DNA of 64,000 nt, taken from Lycium barbarum (lineage: Eukaryota; Streptophyta; Magnoliopsida; Solanales; Solanaceae). Location of the stretch: assembly GCF_019175385.1 (NCBI RefSeq), contig NC_083348.1:47762950-47826949 (forward strand). The letters are read 5' to 3'. Each line of letters opens with the position of its first letter. The first letter of the stretch is position 1. Position numbers and translations under genes: made by a program. Under the pieces are notes generated by a model. It was not told the DNA's origin. It did no database searches and was given only the letters and a program-made list of their open reading frames with translations. This document shows, one piece after another, positions 48,091-58,975 of this stretch.

Positions 48091-48230
48091 CCTTATATAG
48101 GGTGTTTAAGTCGGTCTCCACCGACTCAGAATTTACCCTTCGCATTTGCGGCCTTGGGTCACGTTCGCGAAGGGTTATTCAGTCCTCCTCTTCGCGTTCG
48201 CAGGCCTTGGGTCGCGTTCGCGAAGGGTTA
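48091..48230 (-). promoter_or_regulatory. E4 left LTR promoter-like block
   Basis: On the minus strand two copies of a GC-rich repeat (CTTCGCGAACGCGACCCAAGG, spacing 52) lie about 50-120 bases upstream of a TATA box (CTATATAAGG, complement of 48091-48100). The arrangement matches the E4 right, E5 and E6 LTRs. Promoter function is inferred. Confidence 0.6.
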
Positions 48231-48619
48231 ATCCCTACTCTGTCGGCGTAACTTGTAACGTCCATAAGTCTCTACTCCGATGTGATATCGACGAGGGATT
48301 TGTTGTGTTGGAAACTAGACTTCATGAACTTCAATTTAGGATTTTACTTTACTTTAAAACACCTAATATGCTAAAAGATATTCTTTCTCCAAGTTGGACC
48401 AAAATCATCCCCCATCTTTTCTCCAATGTTCCAACAAACTTAATTTTCTTAATCCACTTGCCCTCTAATCCTTCCGTAGCTTATTATATGAACGTAAACC
48501 CTCATAATAATAACATAAGCACATATAATCTCATATATCCTAGAAGGTAAATCCAGTGTCCACAGTTAAAACAATTAACACCTAACGGACCTCAACGTCC
48601 AAAACTACGAGGTGTAACA

Positions 48620-48631
48620 TCCTCCCCCTTA
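48620..48631 (-). other. E4 polypurine tract
   Basis: Complement reads CTAAGGGGGAGGA directly before the 3' LTR. Confidence 0.9.
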
Positions 48632-48700
48632 GAAACATTTGTCCTCGAATGTCAAAACTCTTAGGAATTCCACGAAAATTTTGCCAGAGTTCCCCTGTAA

Positions 48701-50209
48701 CTATACCACTACCATCTTACACAGCAACCCAAAATAATGCCGCACAAGGCCACATGCTAAAATATACAACAATATGGCCTCACACAACCAATCACAATAG
48801 CTATAAATAAATCCAATACCTGGGGATGATGATGTCTCAAACTGGGCCTTCCGGGACAACAGAAACAAGTGCGGGTACTTAGTCTTCATCTCCTCTTCCG
48901 CCTCCCAAGTCATCTCCTCGACATTGTTATTTCTCCAGAGTACTTTAATAGAAGCCGCATCCTTGGTTCGTAGCCGTCGGACTTGCCTATCTAATATAGC
49001 CACAGGGATTTCCTCATACGATAACTGCTCAGTCACTTGGATATCATCTACTGGTACGACACTTGAGGGATATCCTAGGCACTTACAGAGCATGGACACA
49101 TGGAACACTTGATGTACAGACTCTAATCAGAAGGTAGATCTAGCTCATATGCTACCTTACCCGCTGTACGAATAATTCTATATGGCCCAATGTATCGAGG
49201 GCTCAACTTACCCTTCTTGCCAAATCTCAACACTCCCTTCATAGGAGAGATCTTTAAGAAAACCAAATCGCCTACCTCAAACTCTAGCTTACGCTGCCGA
49301 TTATTTGCATAGGATTTCTGTCGACTCTGCGCAATTAATAACCTTTCTTGAATCACTTTCACTTTGTCAACTGCTTGCTGTATTAAGTCTGGGCCTACTA
49401 GCTGATTTTCTCCAACATTAAACTATCCTATGAGTGACCTACATCTCCACCCATATAAAGCTTCATAAGGAGCCATCTGAAAATTGGAATGGTAACTATT
49501 ATTATATGCAAACTCAACGAGTGGCAAATGCTCATCCCAACTCCCTCGGAAATCAATCACACAAGCTTTTAGCATATCCTCAAATGTCTGTATAGTATGC
49601 TCAGCTTGCCCATCTGTTTGGGATGAAAGGCCGTACTACAACTCACCTGAGTCCCTAATCCATTCTAGAATGATTTCCAGAAGTTAGCTGTGAACTGCAC
49701 TCCTCTATCTGAAATAATGGTTGTAGGAACACCATGAAGTTGTACAATCTCTCTAAGTTAGAGCCTTGCATAATCTTCAGCTGAATAGGTAGTCCTGACA
49801 GGTAGGAAGTGGGCTGACTTTGTCAGTCTATTAACTACAACCCCTATTGAGTCATACTTATGTCGAGTACGGGGCAAACCTGTAATAAAATCCATATGAA
49901 TTACCTCCCACTTCCATGTTGGTATCTCAATAGCCTGCAATAACCCGTCGGGCTTCTGGTGCTCTATTTTAACTTGCTGACAATTTGGACACTGAGCGAC
50001 AAACTTCGCTATATCCTTCTTCATACCATCCCACCAATAAACCTCCTTGAGATCATGGTACATTTTTGTTGTGCTCGGGTGAATAAAATAGCGAGAATAG
50101 TGGGTTTCCCCCATAACATGCTGACGGATGCCTGCAACATTAGGAACACATAACCTACTGCAATACATGAGGACTCCATCTCCTATGATCATGAAGGGTG
50201 TCTTTTATT
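48701..50209 (-). pseudogene. E4 integrase with chromodomain
   Basis: Reading leftwards from 50192: zinc-binding region (HYSRYFIHPSTTKMYHDL, CPNCQQVK), first catalytic Asp in MDFITGLP, and RLTKSAHFLPV. A TAA at about 49757 is followed by [12 protein letters not shown] with the second Asp. The glutamate region (about 49620) is frameshifted and poorly preserved. After 49362 the frame is restored: QSRQKSYANNRQRKLEFEVG, GKLSPRYIGPYRIIRTAGK, and a chromodomain-like tail (AILDRQVRRLRTKDAASIKV, EEMTWEAEEEMKTKYPHLF). Two frameshifts and stops make it inactive. Confidence 0.88.
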
Positions 50210-52260
50210 TATGAGGAGTTGTATCCCGATAATGAACTAAGACAGGATCTTCATACTGATACTCTTTTATCTCAACTACCAAAGATAACATCACTATATC
50301 TTGGACTGTAACTCCTGTACCACCCGAGTCTAACAACCGAACTCCAAGGCTAGCCAACTGATAAACTTTGCGGACTGTCTCCCTTTTCTCTGGCCATACA
50401 TAAGATAGGTTACCCATGGACTTACGACTAAGAGCATTAGCTACTGCATTGGCCTTCCTAGGACGGTACAAAATATCAATATCATAATCTTTTAACAAAT
50501 CTAACCATCGTCTTTGACGTAAGTTCAAGTCTTTCTGCTTAAGGATGTACTGAAGACTCTTATGGTCGGTATAGATATCAACGCGAACACCATATAAGTA
50601 GTGCCACCACATTTTCAAGGCATGGATCACCGCAACTAACTCAAGATCATGAGTTGTATAGTTCTTCTCGCGCTTGTTCAGCTATCTAGAAGCATAAGCA
50701 ACAACCTTACCGTGTTGCATTAATACACAACCCAATCTAATACCTGAAGCATCACAATATACCACATAGCCATATGTTTCCTCCGGAAGAGTCAAGACGG
50801 TTGCTGAGGTCAATTTATCCTTTAATATCTGAAAACTCCGCTCACATGCATCCGTCCACTGAAACTTAGCTGATTTTTGAGTCAGCTTAGTCAACGGGGC
50901 CTAAAGAGAAGAAAATCCTTCTACTAACCTTCTATAATAACCAGCCAAAACCCAAGAAACTACGTATCTTTGTTAGAGTCGTGGGTCTTGGTCAATTCCT
51001 TACAGCCTCAATCTTTTGAGTATCCACTCTGATGCCTTCATCTGAAATAATGTGACCAAGAAAAGCCACAAAGTTCAACTAGAACTCACACTTTGAAAAC
51101 TTTTCATATAACTCTCGAACTCTAAGCACTGCGTGCAGATGATCTGCATGCTCAACCTCTGTCGGTGAATAAACAAAAATATCATCTATGAATACAATCA
51201 CAAAAAAATCTAGAAAGGGTCTGAATACACGGTTCATCAGGTCCATAAATACAGCTGGAGCATTAGTTAACCCGAATGACATGACACGAAACTCATAATG
51301 CCCATATCTAGTCCTAAAAGTCGTCTTCGAAATGTCTTCCTCTTTCACCCTAACCTGATGATATCCCGATCTTAAGTCTATCTTCGAGAAATACTTGGCG
51401 CCCTACAGCTGATCAAATAAGTCATCAATCGTCGAGAGTGGATACTTATTCTTTATAGTCACTTTATTCAATTGCCTATAATTAATACACATTCGCAAGG
51501 AGCCATCCTTCTTTATTAAAAATAATAATGGTGCTCCCCACGATGATGTACGGGGCCTAATAAAGCCCTTCTCAAGTAAATCCATCAGGTGCTCCTTCAA
51601 TTACTTCAACTCGGCAGGTGTCATTCTATAAGAAGGAATGGATATTGGCTGAGTATCTGGTAATAGATCAATAGTAAAATCAATCTCCCACTCCGGCAGA
51701 ATTCCTGGAAGCTTATCTAGAAACACTTCTGGAAACTCATTCACCACAAGAACAGACTGAATGGTCAGTGATTTTGCTTGTACATCCTGAATCAGAACCA
51801 GGTGATAGATATACCCTTTCCTGATCATCTTGCTTGCTTTAAGGTAGGAAATAATCATACCCCTCGGTGAAGTAGCATTACCCTTCCACTCTAAGACTGG
51901 TTCACCTGGAAACTGAAACCGGACCACCTTCGTTCTACAATCGACATTAGCATAGCAGGAAACTAACCAATCCATACCTATAATGACATCAAAATCAATC
52001 ATATCTAACTCAATCAAATCTGCTATTGTATGACGATTACACACTATGACTACACAACCTCGATATACTCACCTAGCTATGACTGGGTCACCAACTGGCG
52101 TAGACTCCTTAAAATGTTTAATTGACTCAGGTTCTATCCCAAATTTTCCAGCAATAAATGGAGTAACATATGATAAGGTTGAACCTACATCAATCAGTGC
52201 ATACATATCATAGGAGGAAACTGATAATATACCTATGACAACATCAGGAGACGACTCGCG
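50210..52260 (-). pseudogene. E4 protease, RT and RNase H
   Basis: Protease: MYALIDVGSTLSYVTPF, then DVIIGMDWLVSCYANVDC near 51970. RT: PSYRMTPAELK, a [41 protein letters not shown] and the intact catalytic [10 protein letters not shown] (51181-51195). RNase [21 protein letters not shown], then [38 protein letters not shown] and [10 protein letters not shown]. One frame is kept from gag to 51079; a frameshift between 51079 and 50894 follows. Stops are mostly TAG. All catalytic residues that I can see are present, so loss is by stops and frameshifts. Confidence 0.9.
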
Positions 52261-53590
52261 ATCCTATCTACCAGCTAGTGCATAGACGCGGTGCTGAGGT
52301 CTACTCCTTCCTCTACCACGTCCTGCTGGTGCCTGAGAGCCTTGCCCTGAAGGGTGTGTCACAGAAGAAGAACCAGCTACAGATCTTGTGGGCTGCACTA
52401 TACTCCCACTCTCTCTCATCGGACACTGCCGCATCCTGTGACCTAGCTAGCCACAAGCATAACAAACATCTGATCCCAGCCGACACTGACCTGCGTGTAA
52501 CTTGCCAGACTGGGCACACCGCAGCAAATGGGGTCTCATCTGGCCTGACTCCAGTCTATGTTGAGGACCCGAAGCTCTAGAACTCTGACCCGTTCTGGAA
52601 TAGAAAGACTGATAAAATCTCGGGCCTGAGAATTGCAGAAGTGCACTCTCTGCTGAATGGAATGGACACCGGGAATACTGCTGTCTCTGTCCTCCTCTGA
52701 ACTCACCCCTGATATCTAAAGATATAGCCCTCTTACCGTGGCCCCGGTCACGCTCAAGCTCTGTCCTCCGCTGACGCTTGCGGTCCTCCAGATTCTGTGC
52801 ATAAGCCTGTATATGGGAAATATCCATACCCGGCTGCAACGCGGCTGTCGTACACTCATTGATCAAATGTGGCCCTAGATCACCCACGAAATGATGAACT
52901 CGATCATCCATCTCAGCCACCATAGCTGGGGCATATCTAGCCAATGAGTCAAAGTATACACTATACTCCTGAACACTTATACTGCCCTACTCAATACGAA
53001 AAAACCTATCTGCTCGGGCCCGTTGGACTTCTGGTGGTAAATAATGGCGAATAAAAGCATCTGAAAACTATCTCCAAATGGCTGGAGGGGAATTCTTTCC
53101 CCTAGACAGCTCCCACGTCTGATACCACTGCACTGCAATATCACGGAGCCGATAAGAAGTCAACTTCACGGACTCAATCTCATCAGCTTGCATAACTCTC
53201 AAAGTCCTCTGCATACCATCCATAAAGTCCTGAGGGTCCATATTTTGCTTTAACACAGAGAACTCTAGAGGATCCAACCCGAGGAAAGCCTTAACCCTCG
53301 CACTACCCGCTTTGTCTGCCTGGTCAACACTAACTCCTTGCCACTGAGCCTGAGCGGCTGCCAATCTGGTCAAGAGCTGTACAGTATCCCAGACATCTTG
53401 GCCCGGTGCATCTGGCTGAGGAACTGGGGGCACTGCGGTAGGTGCTCGAGGTGGGGTATGTGAAGTCTGAGATGGGCTCTCACTCTGAGACTTACCCCAA
53501 GCTCTGGTAGCCCGCTGAGTATGGCTAGTGGCCTCACCAACCACTCCCTTGCCCTTCTGGGCATCTGTAGCCTTCTTGTGAGGTATCGCT
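52261..53590 (-). pseudogene. E4 Gag with zinc knuckle
   Basis: Reads leftwards from about 53590 (KGKGVVGEATSHTQRA), through a proline-rich linker to DVWDTVQLLTRLAAAQAQW. The capsid-like core DPQDFMDGMQRTLRVMQADE and SYRLRDIAVQWYQTWELSRG follows. A TAG lies at 53065. A second segment has AQNLEDRKRQRRTELERD, a Gly/Arg/Ser-rich region and the CCHC knuckle CYACG-stop-LGHRMRQC (about 52430-52470), where a TAG replaces one residue inside the knuckle. The frame is the same as that of the E4 protease-RT. Inactive because of at least three stops. Confidence 0.88.
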
Positions 53591-53759
53591 GAAATCAGAA
53601 CAAATTATTAGAAGGCGAACTCGTAACACACGATCCAAGCGAAAAAGAATGACACTTTCCTAAATGTCCTGTGGCTTCCTGTTTATAAATGTGGTGCACG
53701 ACATACCCATAAACAAGACTCTACTAGACACAATCTGTAGACAACCCAAGGATGGAACT

Positions 53760-53771
53760 GCTCTGATACCA
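53760..53771 (-). other. E4 primer binding site
   Basis: Complement reads TGGTATCAGAGC, a perfect initiator-methionine-type PBS, four bases inside the 5' LTR boundary. Confidence 0.95.
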
Positions 53772-54234
53772 CTTCTGTCACGACCCAAACCGATGAGCCG
53801 TGACGAGTGCCTGATCTCTAGTGACCAAATACCCCTATACTCGTATTTGGATAATACTGAATAATAAGGGCCCATAAGCAACTCAAACTAAACTTATACT
53901 GACTCACGAAAGGATGACATCGTGAACTCTGTACAATTTGTATATATATGTGCTCAAAGAACAGTGCAATCAAACTAGGCCGCTACATATGCTGTACACA
54001 AAAGAATAGAAGCCGGCAAGGCTACATTATCTGTCAAGTGCATACAACTGTCTACAGACCTCTACCGGAGTATACGGCTGTAGAGAGGACGGGACAGGGC
54101 TCCCGTCATACCTATATATACAAGTAAAAATAGCATACCAAAATGAACCGCAGCTCCGGATCAAGTGAAGCGCACTGACCACCGCTGGATAGAGGTCTTA
54201 CTGAGTTGGACCGCCTGTCTGTCTACCTCGACCT

Positions 54235-54290
54235 ACGGCATGAACGCAGGCCCCCGAGCAATAGGGGAGTCAGTACGGATAATGTACTGA
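54235..54290 (-). other. Three-hairpin LTR module, E4 right copy
   Basis: + strand reading: CTACG, GCATGAA, CGCAG (hairpin 3, one decayed pair); CCCC, GAGCAATA, GGGG (54252-54267, hairpin 2); TCAGTAC, GGATAAT, GTACTGA (54270-54290, hairpin 1, perfect). 460 bases from the LTR end. Confidence 0.82.
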
Positions 54291-54470
54291 GTATGTAAGG
54301 CATAGAAGTAACATAACATAAGAATCCTGAACTGAATCTGAACTCAAAAACCAACTAACTGTCTATATGCAGCTGTATGACTGACTGTCTAAAAGTATTT
54401 TCATAAATCTATATACTGACAATGCCTCTGTGGGCGCATAACATGCATGCTCTCAATGATAATCATGCTC

Positions 54471-54504
<34 letters not shown>

Positions 54505-54505
<1 letters not shown>

Positions 54506-54590
54506 ATAGTGCTGAGGAACGTTCAGCCCAATCCATATATCATATAATAGTGCCGAGGAACGTACAGCCCGATCCATATATCATCATCGA
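54505..54590. repeat. Two ~41-bp tandem units in E4 right LTR
   Basis: GTGCTGAGGAACGTTCAGCC and GTGCCGAGGAACGTACAGCC units, each followed by CGATCCATATATCAT-like sequence. Confidence 0.85.
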
Positions 54591-55583
54591 GGTGCACCAG
54601 CTGATTAGGTGGTAATGTGTATATAACGCCTATCCTTTTCCCCATACCCCATATACATATAATATACGCGTATATAACGCCTTCTAGTCACGGGTTAATA
54701 TGTATATGAATATGAATGCAATGCGTAAATAAAATGAATACATAGAACTCTCGGAGCGACATAAGGTCGTACTATCTCCGAGGAACATCTTTTGAGCTAA
54801 CATCATCAATATATGAAATCTCAAGACCCATGAACATAAGCAATAATCATAAATGGGATATAGGAACATCAAAGACTGAAGCACTCCTAGTGCTTCTAAG
54901 AGTAGAGTAATATGGAAGCTCGTTTTTTCGTGCATATCATAGGATCATGCCAAAATGAAAGAAAGGATTGCCTTAACATACCTTTTCGGCCGCCTTAACT
55001 TTAACTACTTAACGCTTGTCCTCCTAAGAGCATAAATCTATATTCAAGAAAATTTATACTATTGTTAGGCTTATCATCATATGCTTGTCTTAAGCCTTCA
55101 AATTAAATCCTTTTAGAATCTGCCGAAATTCGGGCAGCATCTCCCCTGTTTATATCCCTAACCCGAAACCACAATACCAACAACCAACAACAACAACAAT
55201 ACAAACATCAACAACATCATCATCAATACCAAAATATTCCAGAAAACATCCCACACGATGTTTATCCGATTTCTCAACCAACAAATCCATTATACGTTGA
55301 TTTAATAACTCTATTCTCGTAAGTAAACCTAAATTAATATCAATAAGGAGAGATTCATACCTTGTTCTTACTAGAACAACAAGATAATCAATATTCACCT
55401 TGAATCCAAGCCAAGATCCACCGCAATACGATACTATACTCCCAACTATACGCTATCCGACCCTAAATTAATACTCCGCAACTTGACTATCACTCACAAC
55501 CCTCAATTTTAGGATATACTCACACCCGTATATGTTTTCTGAGTTTTGGGAAATATTTTGGGTGAAAATGAAGGGTCTTGACC

Positions 55584-55722
55584 CTTATATAGGGTGTTTA
55601 AGTCGGTCTCTACCGACTCCGAATTTACCCTTCACATTTGCAGCCTTGGGTCGCGTTCGCGAAGTGTTATTCAGTTCTCCTCTTCGCGTTCGCGGGCCTT
55701 GGGTCGCGTTCGCGAAGGGTTA
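55584..55722 (-). promoter_or_regulatory. E4 right LTR promoter-like block
   Basis: Two CCTTGGGTCGCGTTCGCGAA repeats (+ strand 55644 and 55697, spacing 53) lie next to a minus-strand TATA box (complement of 55584-55594, CCTATATAAGG). The block is about 390 bases from the LTR 5' end. Transcription start is not known. Confidence 0.6.
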
Positions 55723-56115
55723 ATCCCTGCTCTGTCGGCCTAACTTGTAATGTCCATATCTCTCTACTCCGATATGATATCAACGAGGGGTTTGTTGTGT
55801 TGGAAACTAGACTTCATGAACTTCAATTTAGGATTATGCTTTACTTCAAAACTCCTCATATACTAAAAGATATTCTTTCTCCAAGTTGGACAAAAATTGT
55901 CCCCATCTTTTCTCAAAAGTTCCAACAAACTTAATTTCCTTAAAACACTTGCCCTCCAATCCTTCCCTAGCTTATTATATGAACTTAAACCCTCATAACC
56001 ATAAGAAAAGCACATATAATCTCATATATCCTAGAAGGTCACTTCAGTGTCTGCAGTTAAAACAATTAACACCTAACGGACCTCAACGTCCAGAATTACG
56101 AGGTGTAACAAGAAA

Positions 56116-56235
56116 GAGATTGGCTCTTGATGAGGAAGAGGAGGTATAGGAGGTGAGAGAGAGTACTCGGTCGAGGGATTTGGGTCTAGAGGAGCAGCAC
56201 ATTGCAGAGGCCATTCTAAGATCTCTTGTGGAGAA
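56116..56235 (+). pseudogene. A1 env-position ORF, 3' part
   Basis: Removing E4 and one AGAAA copy joins GMR to KRLALDEEEEV in the same frame as before 43050. A TAG at 56147 follows, then EVRESTRSRDLGLEEQHIAE and AILRSLVENV, a charged helical tail cut by E5 at 56236. The tenth in-frame stop of this ORF is again TAG. The real C-terminus lies beyond E5. Confidence 0.75.
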
Positions 56236-56674
56236 TGTCAAACCCCGACGAGGAGTATGACAGGCTTCGACCCATAGGCCAGGAATTACCTGACTTAACA
56301 GTTACTTTGAACATCATATACCGTTACTCAAGAACACCTGCACGCAGAAAAGGCCCAACATAGAAATATCTGATAATCCAACACATGTACCTATGCGAAC
56401 CGACAAGGTCGCTACAACATCCCGAGTATCATAAAGCTGGCAAGGCTAACAGAAAAGTATCACAGACCAAAACAAGGCCAACATGACCATACACAATACT
56501 TATATACCCCACTATGTGTATGAGCCTCTAAGAGTGCACATATGAACCTATATTACACTAGCACCAAAGTACCAAAGATAGCAAGTCCGGAGTAGTGGCA
56601 CTTGCTGACACCGCTGAAGCTGGAAGTCTTACCGCGGTTGCTCTCCAATAATTTTGTCAGAGCCAGCAGCACGA

Positions 56675-56722
56675 AATGCAGCGTCGCGTGCAATGGGACG
56701 TCAGTAAGGGAAAAAGTACTGA
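56675..56722 (-). other. Three-hairpin LTR module, E5 copy (degenerate)
   Basis: TCAGTA...GTACTGA (56701-56722, six pairs, longer loop) and CGTC...GACG (56682-56700) remain. The third hairpin is reduced to GCA...TGC around 56670. About 435 bases from the LTR end. Confidence 0.6.
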
Positions 56723-57602
56723 GTATGTTAGGCTAGAATCAATAACATTAGTAGGATAGGGATATGAAGAGAATAGAGGTAACCTGCCATCTGAGAACGT
56801 ACAATATACAATGCATGAGTTCAAAAATCATATGCAAGCATATACATAAATATGAATAGTATCATCATCCTAACGTACCGGCCTTTTCACGACTCAATGT
56901 GTAGCGTACCCGACCCTTCGAGACTCGGTGTGTAATACTAACTGATCAGTGGTTGCACCTTAGGTGTCGTACACGGCCGACTATAGCGCGGCTCGGTGTA
57001 GTAAAATAATGCGTATATATATATATATATATATATATATTCATAGCATGAGGAGTCAATGAGGTAACAGCGGCCCTTCGGAGGGACATAAGGTCGGTAA
57101 CCTCCGAACAATTCATGGAATTTGTGTCATATCAAAAGTAATAACTTAATGACGATAGACATGATAACATTTCAAGAATCAATCAAATAATTAAGACATT
57201 GAGATTGGAAATACAAAGCATAGGAGTGGAGTGGATTTGTTATGGAACGCTCATGTTCATATTCTAGTTGGATTCATGCCAAAGAAAGAGAGAAACAAAC
57301 ACCTTACATACCTTTTCCATCCAGTTCCTACTTAAAGGATCCTTTACTTCAATGCCTGCCCTTCGCCCAAACGTTATATTAACTAGAGTAACAAGATCTT
57401 CAATGTTTGCTTTAAGTCCAAGCCAACTCCAATGCAAAACAACACTATAATCGCGACTACACACTATCCGGACCTCGATTAATACTCCGTCACTCGAAAT
57501 TACTCAAAATCCTCACTTTTGTGTTGTATATAAGCTCTCTTATGCTTGCTGAGCTTTCCAGAATATTTGGAAAAATTATTATGGAGAAAAATGGGGTTTT
57601 AA

Positions 57603-57745
57603 CCCTTATATAGTGGGTTAGAGTCGGTTGGCACCATCTCTAAAATTTTTCTGCGCGTTCGCGCTGCCCTGGGGTGCGTTCGCACAGGGTTGCCCAATGC
57701 AACTCCGCATGTTCACGGCACCCTTTGGCGCATTCGCGCAGGGTT
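57603..57745 (-). promoter_or_regulatory. E5 LTR promoter-like block
   Basis: Paired repeats GCGTTCGCGCTGCCCTGGGG and GTTCACGGCACCCTTTGGCG (spacing about 54), adjacent to a minus-strand TATA box (complement of 57603-57613). Confidence 0.55.
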
Positions 57746-58117
57746 AATCCCTTCACTTGCAGTCCGTCATAAAATGCTCATAGTTCTCTATTCCGATGTC
57801 GGATCGACACGCGATTTGTTGCGTTGGAAACTAGACTTCTCGAACTTCAATTTAAGCTTTTGTTTAACCTCAAAACTCCTCATATACTATAAGATATTCC
57901 TTCCTCAATTAGGGAAAAAATTACCCCTCATATTTTATCCAAAATCCAACAAACTTAATTTCCTTGATTAACTTGCCCTCCAATCCTTCCGCAACTTATT
58001 ATATGAACTTAAACCCTTATAAACATAAGATAAGGGCATCTAATCTCATGTATCCTTGGAGGTAACTCCAATGTCTACGAATTTCAACGTACAAAACTAC
58101 GAGGTGTAATATTCTCT

Positions 58118-58134
58118 CCCCCCCCCCCCCCCCC
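58118..58134. repeat. C17 homopolymer (E5 polypurine tract, complement)
   Basis: Follows the E5 LTR. On the element strand it is G17 preceding the LTR, an expanded polypurine tract. Length is uncertain. Confidence 0.8.
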
Positions 58135-58645
58135 TTTAGAAACATTCATCGTTGAATGTTGGAATACTTAATGTATAATCATATGTTTCAATTTTTTTCA
58201 AAACTTTAGTAAAGTATCCTTTGCAATTGGAGCACTGCTATGTCACGGCCCAGCTAGAGGGCCATGACGGGTACCCGATACTAACCTACCGAGCACCTCG
58301 AGTCTACCATTCCAACCATTTCTAAGTGGGCCACATAGAAAGCTCATAATTATCATACTTAGTACAATCATCAGCATCGATGTCTGTAAGCATAAACCAA
58401 CGAGAACACCGAAATATTATATAGTAATAAGAACTGAAGAAGCTTTTGAACATCTAACAACATACATATGTCTACGAGCCTCTAAGTAGAATACATGAAT
58501 CCATAAGACGAGGCAGGATTTCGCCATGCCCAAATATATATGTACTAGGGAGTAGTACCAAAAGACTGCAGCTCCGGAACAACTGGAGCGCTTCCGGGAT
58601 GCCGCTGATAAAGCTTCTAGGGATCAGGTCCATCTACCTGCCTAT

Positions 58646-58702
58646 CTGCGGGCATGAACGCAGCGTCCATAAGAAAGGACGTCAGTATGAGTAATGTACT
58701 GA
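58646..58702 (-). other. Three-hairpin LTR module, E6 copy
   Basis: + strand reading: CTGCG, GGCATGAA, CGCAG (perfect); CGTCC, ATAAGAAA, GGACG (perfect, but different sequence from the C5/G5 stem of E2); TCAGTAT, GAGTAAT, GTACTGA (one T-G pair). 405 bases from the LTR end. Confidence 0.85.
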
Positions 58703-58844
58703 GTATGTAAGGCATGAATAACAACATAATAAGAGATGAGGAACATATCATGAGATAAGATAATTTGTACATCTGATTGCCTCATAAGGCGAATATCATG
58801 CATGCTTAGCTCTCTTTAAAACAACACTTTTCATAAGCATATGA

Positions 58845-58975
58845 TAGTACTGCTGCGGAACGTGCAGCCCGATCCATAAATATATATAATATTGTTGCGG
58901 AACGTGCAACCCGATCCATAAATATATAATATTGCTGCGGAACGTGCAGCCCGATCCATACACATATATCCCACG
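58845..58975. repeat. Three ~40-bp tandem units in E6 LTR
   Basis: TTGCGGAACGTGCAACCCGA followed by TCCATAAATATATAATATT, three times. The unit is 40 bp with small changes. Confidence 0.85.

Larger units (their letters stand above)
43051..48619 (-). mobile_element. E4 3' LTR, split by copia remnant
   Basis: About 2.43 kb of LTR in two parts, 43051-43069 and 46205-48619. It contains TA microsatellites (46345-46381 and interrupted runs at 46903-46996), the hairpin module (46663-46721), four 41-bp units (46998-47155) and a promoter-like block (48091-48230). Short open frames on both strands are not genes. Confidence 0.9.
43051..56110 (-). mobile_element. E4: chromodomain Ty3/gypsy element (minus)
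   Basis: Both LTRs start TGTCACGACCC (+ strand reading) and end GAGGTGTAACA. The exact 5-bp duplication AGAAA flanks them (43046-43050, 56111-56115). A tRNA-iMet PBS at 53760-53771, a polypurine tract at 48620-48631, and gag, protease, RT, RNase H, integrase and chromodomain in order on the minus strand complete the element. A 107-base LTR stretch compared by eye differs at about a dozen sites, so the insertion is not recent. The left (3') LTR is interrupted by a copia remnant. Confidence 0.93.
53776..56110 (-). mobile_element. E4 5' LTR (2,335 bp)
   Basis: TGTCACGACCC to GAGGTGTAACA in + strand reading. In element orientation the order is: start at 56110, GC repeats and TATA (55722-55584), AT-rich stretch, TA run (54474-54502), two 41-bp units (54590-54505), hairpin module (54290-54235), end at 53776. 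No gene. Confidence 0.93.
32703..56235 (+). mobile_element. A1: Athila-like Ty3/gypsy element, interrupted
   Basis: A 1,337-bp 5' LTR, a tRNA-Asp-type PBS, gag, protease, RT, RNase H, integrase, a conserved CTTGGG-AGG-CCCAAG hairpin and an extra ORF in the env position give the standard Athila order. It is inserted in the 3' region of E1. E4 sits inside it (43051-56110) and E5 cuts it again at 56236, so its 3' LTR is beyond the window. All ORFs carry stops. Confidence 0.87.
56236..58240 (-). mobile_element. E5: partial gypsy element (3' LTR plus 130 bp)
   Basis: The LTR runs from TGTCAAACCCCG to GAGGTGTAATA (56236-58111, 1,876 bp). It is followed by a C17 tract (58118-58134), the complement of the polypurine tract, and then 106 bases of interior up to the E6 boundary. 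Terminal sequences and internal modules match the E4/E6 group but the body is divergent. A TA run is at 57015-57040. A pair of roughly 32-bp units (CGTACCGGCC..., CGTACCCGACC...) lies at 56874-56940. The rest of E5 lies beyond the window. No gene is present in this part. Confidence 0.85.

Noticed and set aside
52278..52580. 100-codon plus-strand frame inside E4 gag
   Set aside because: It is the antisense shadow of the gag zinc-knuckle region and has no independent features.
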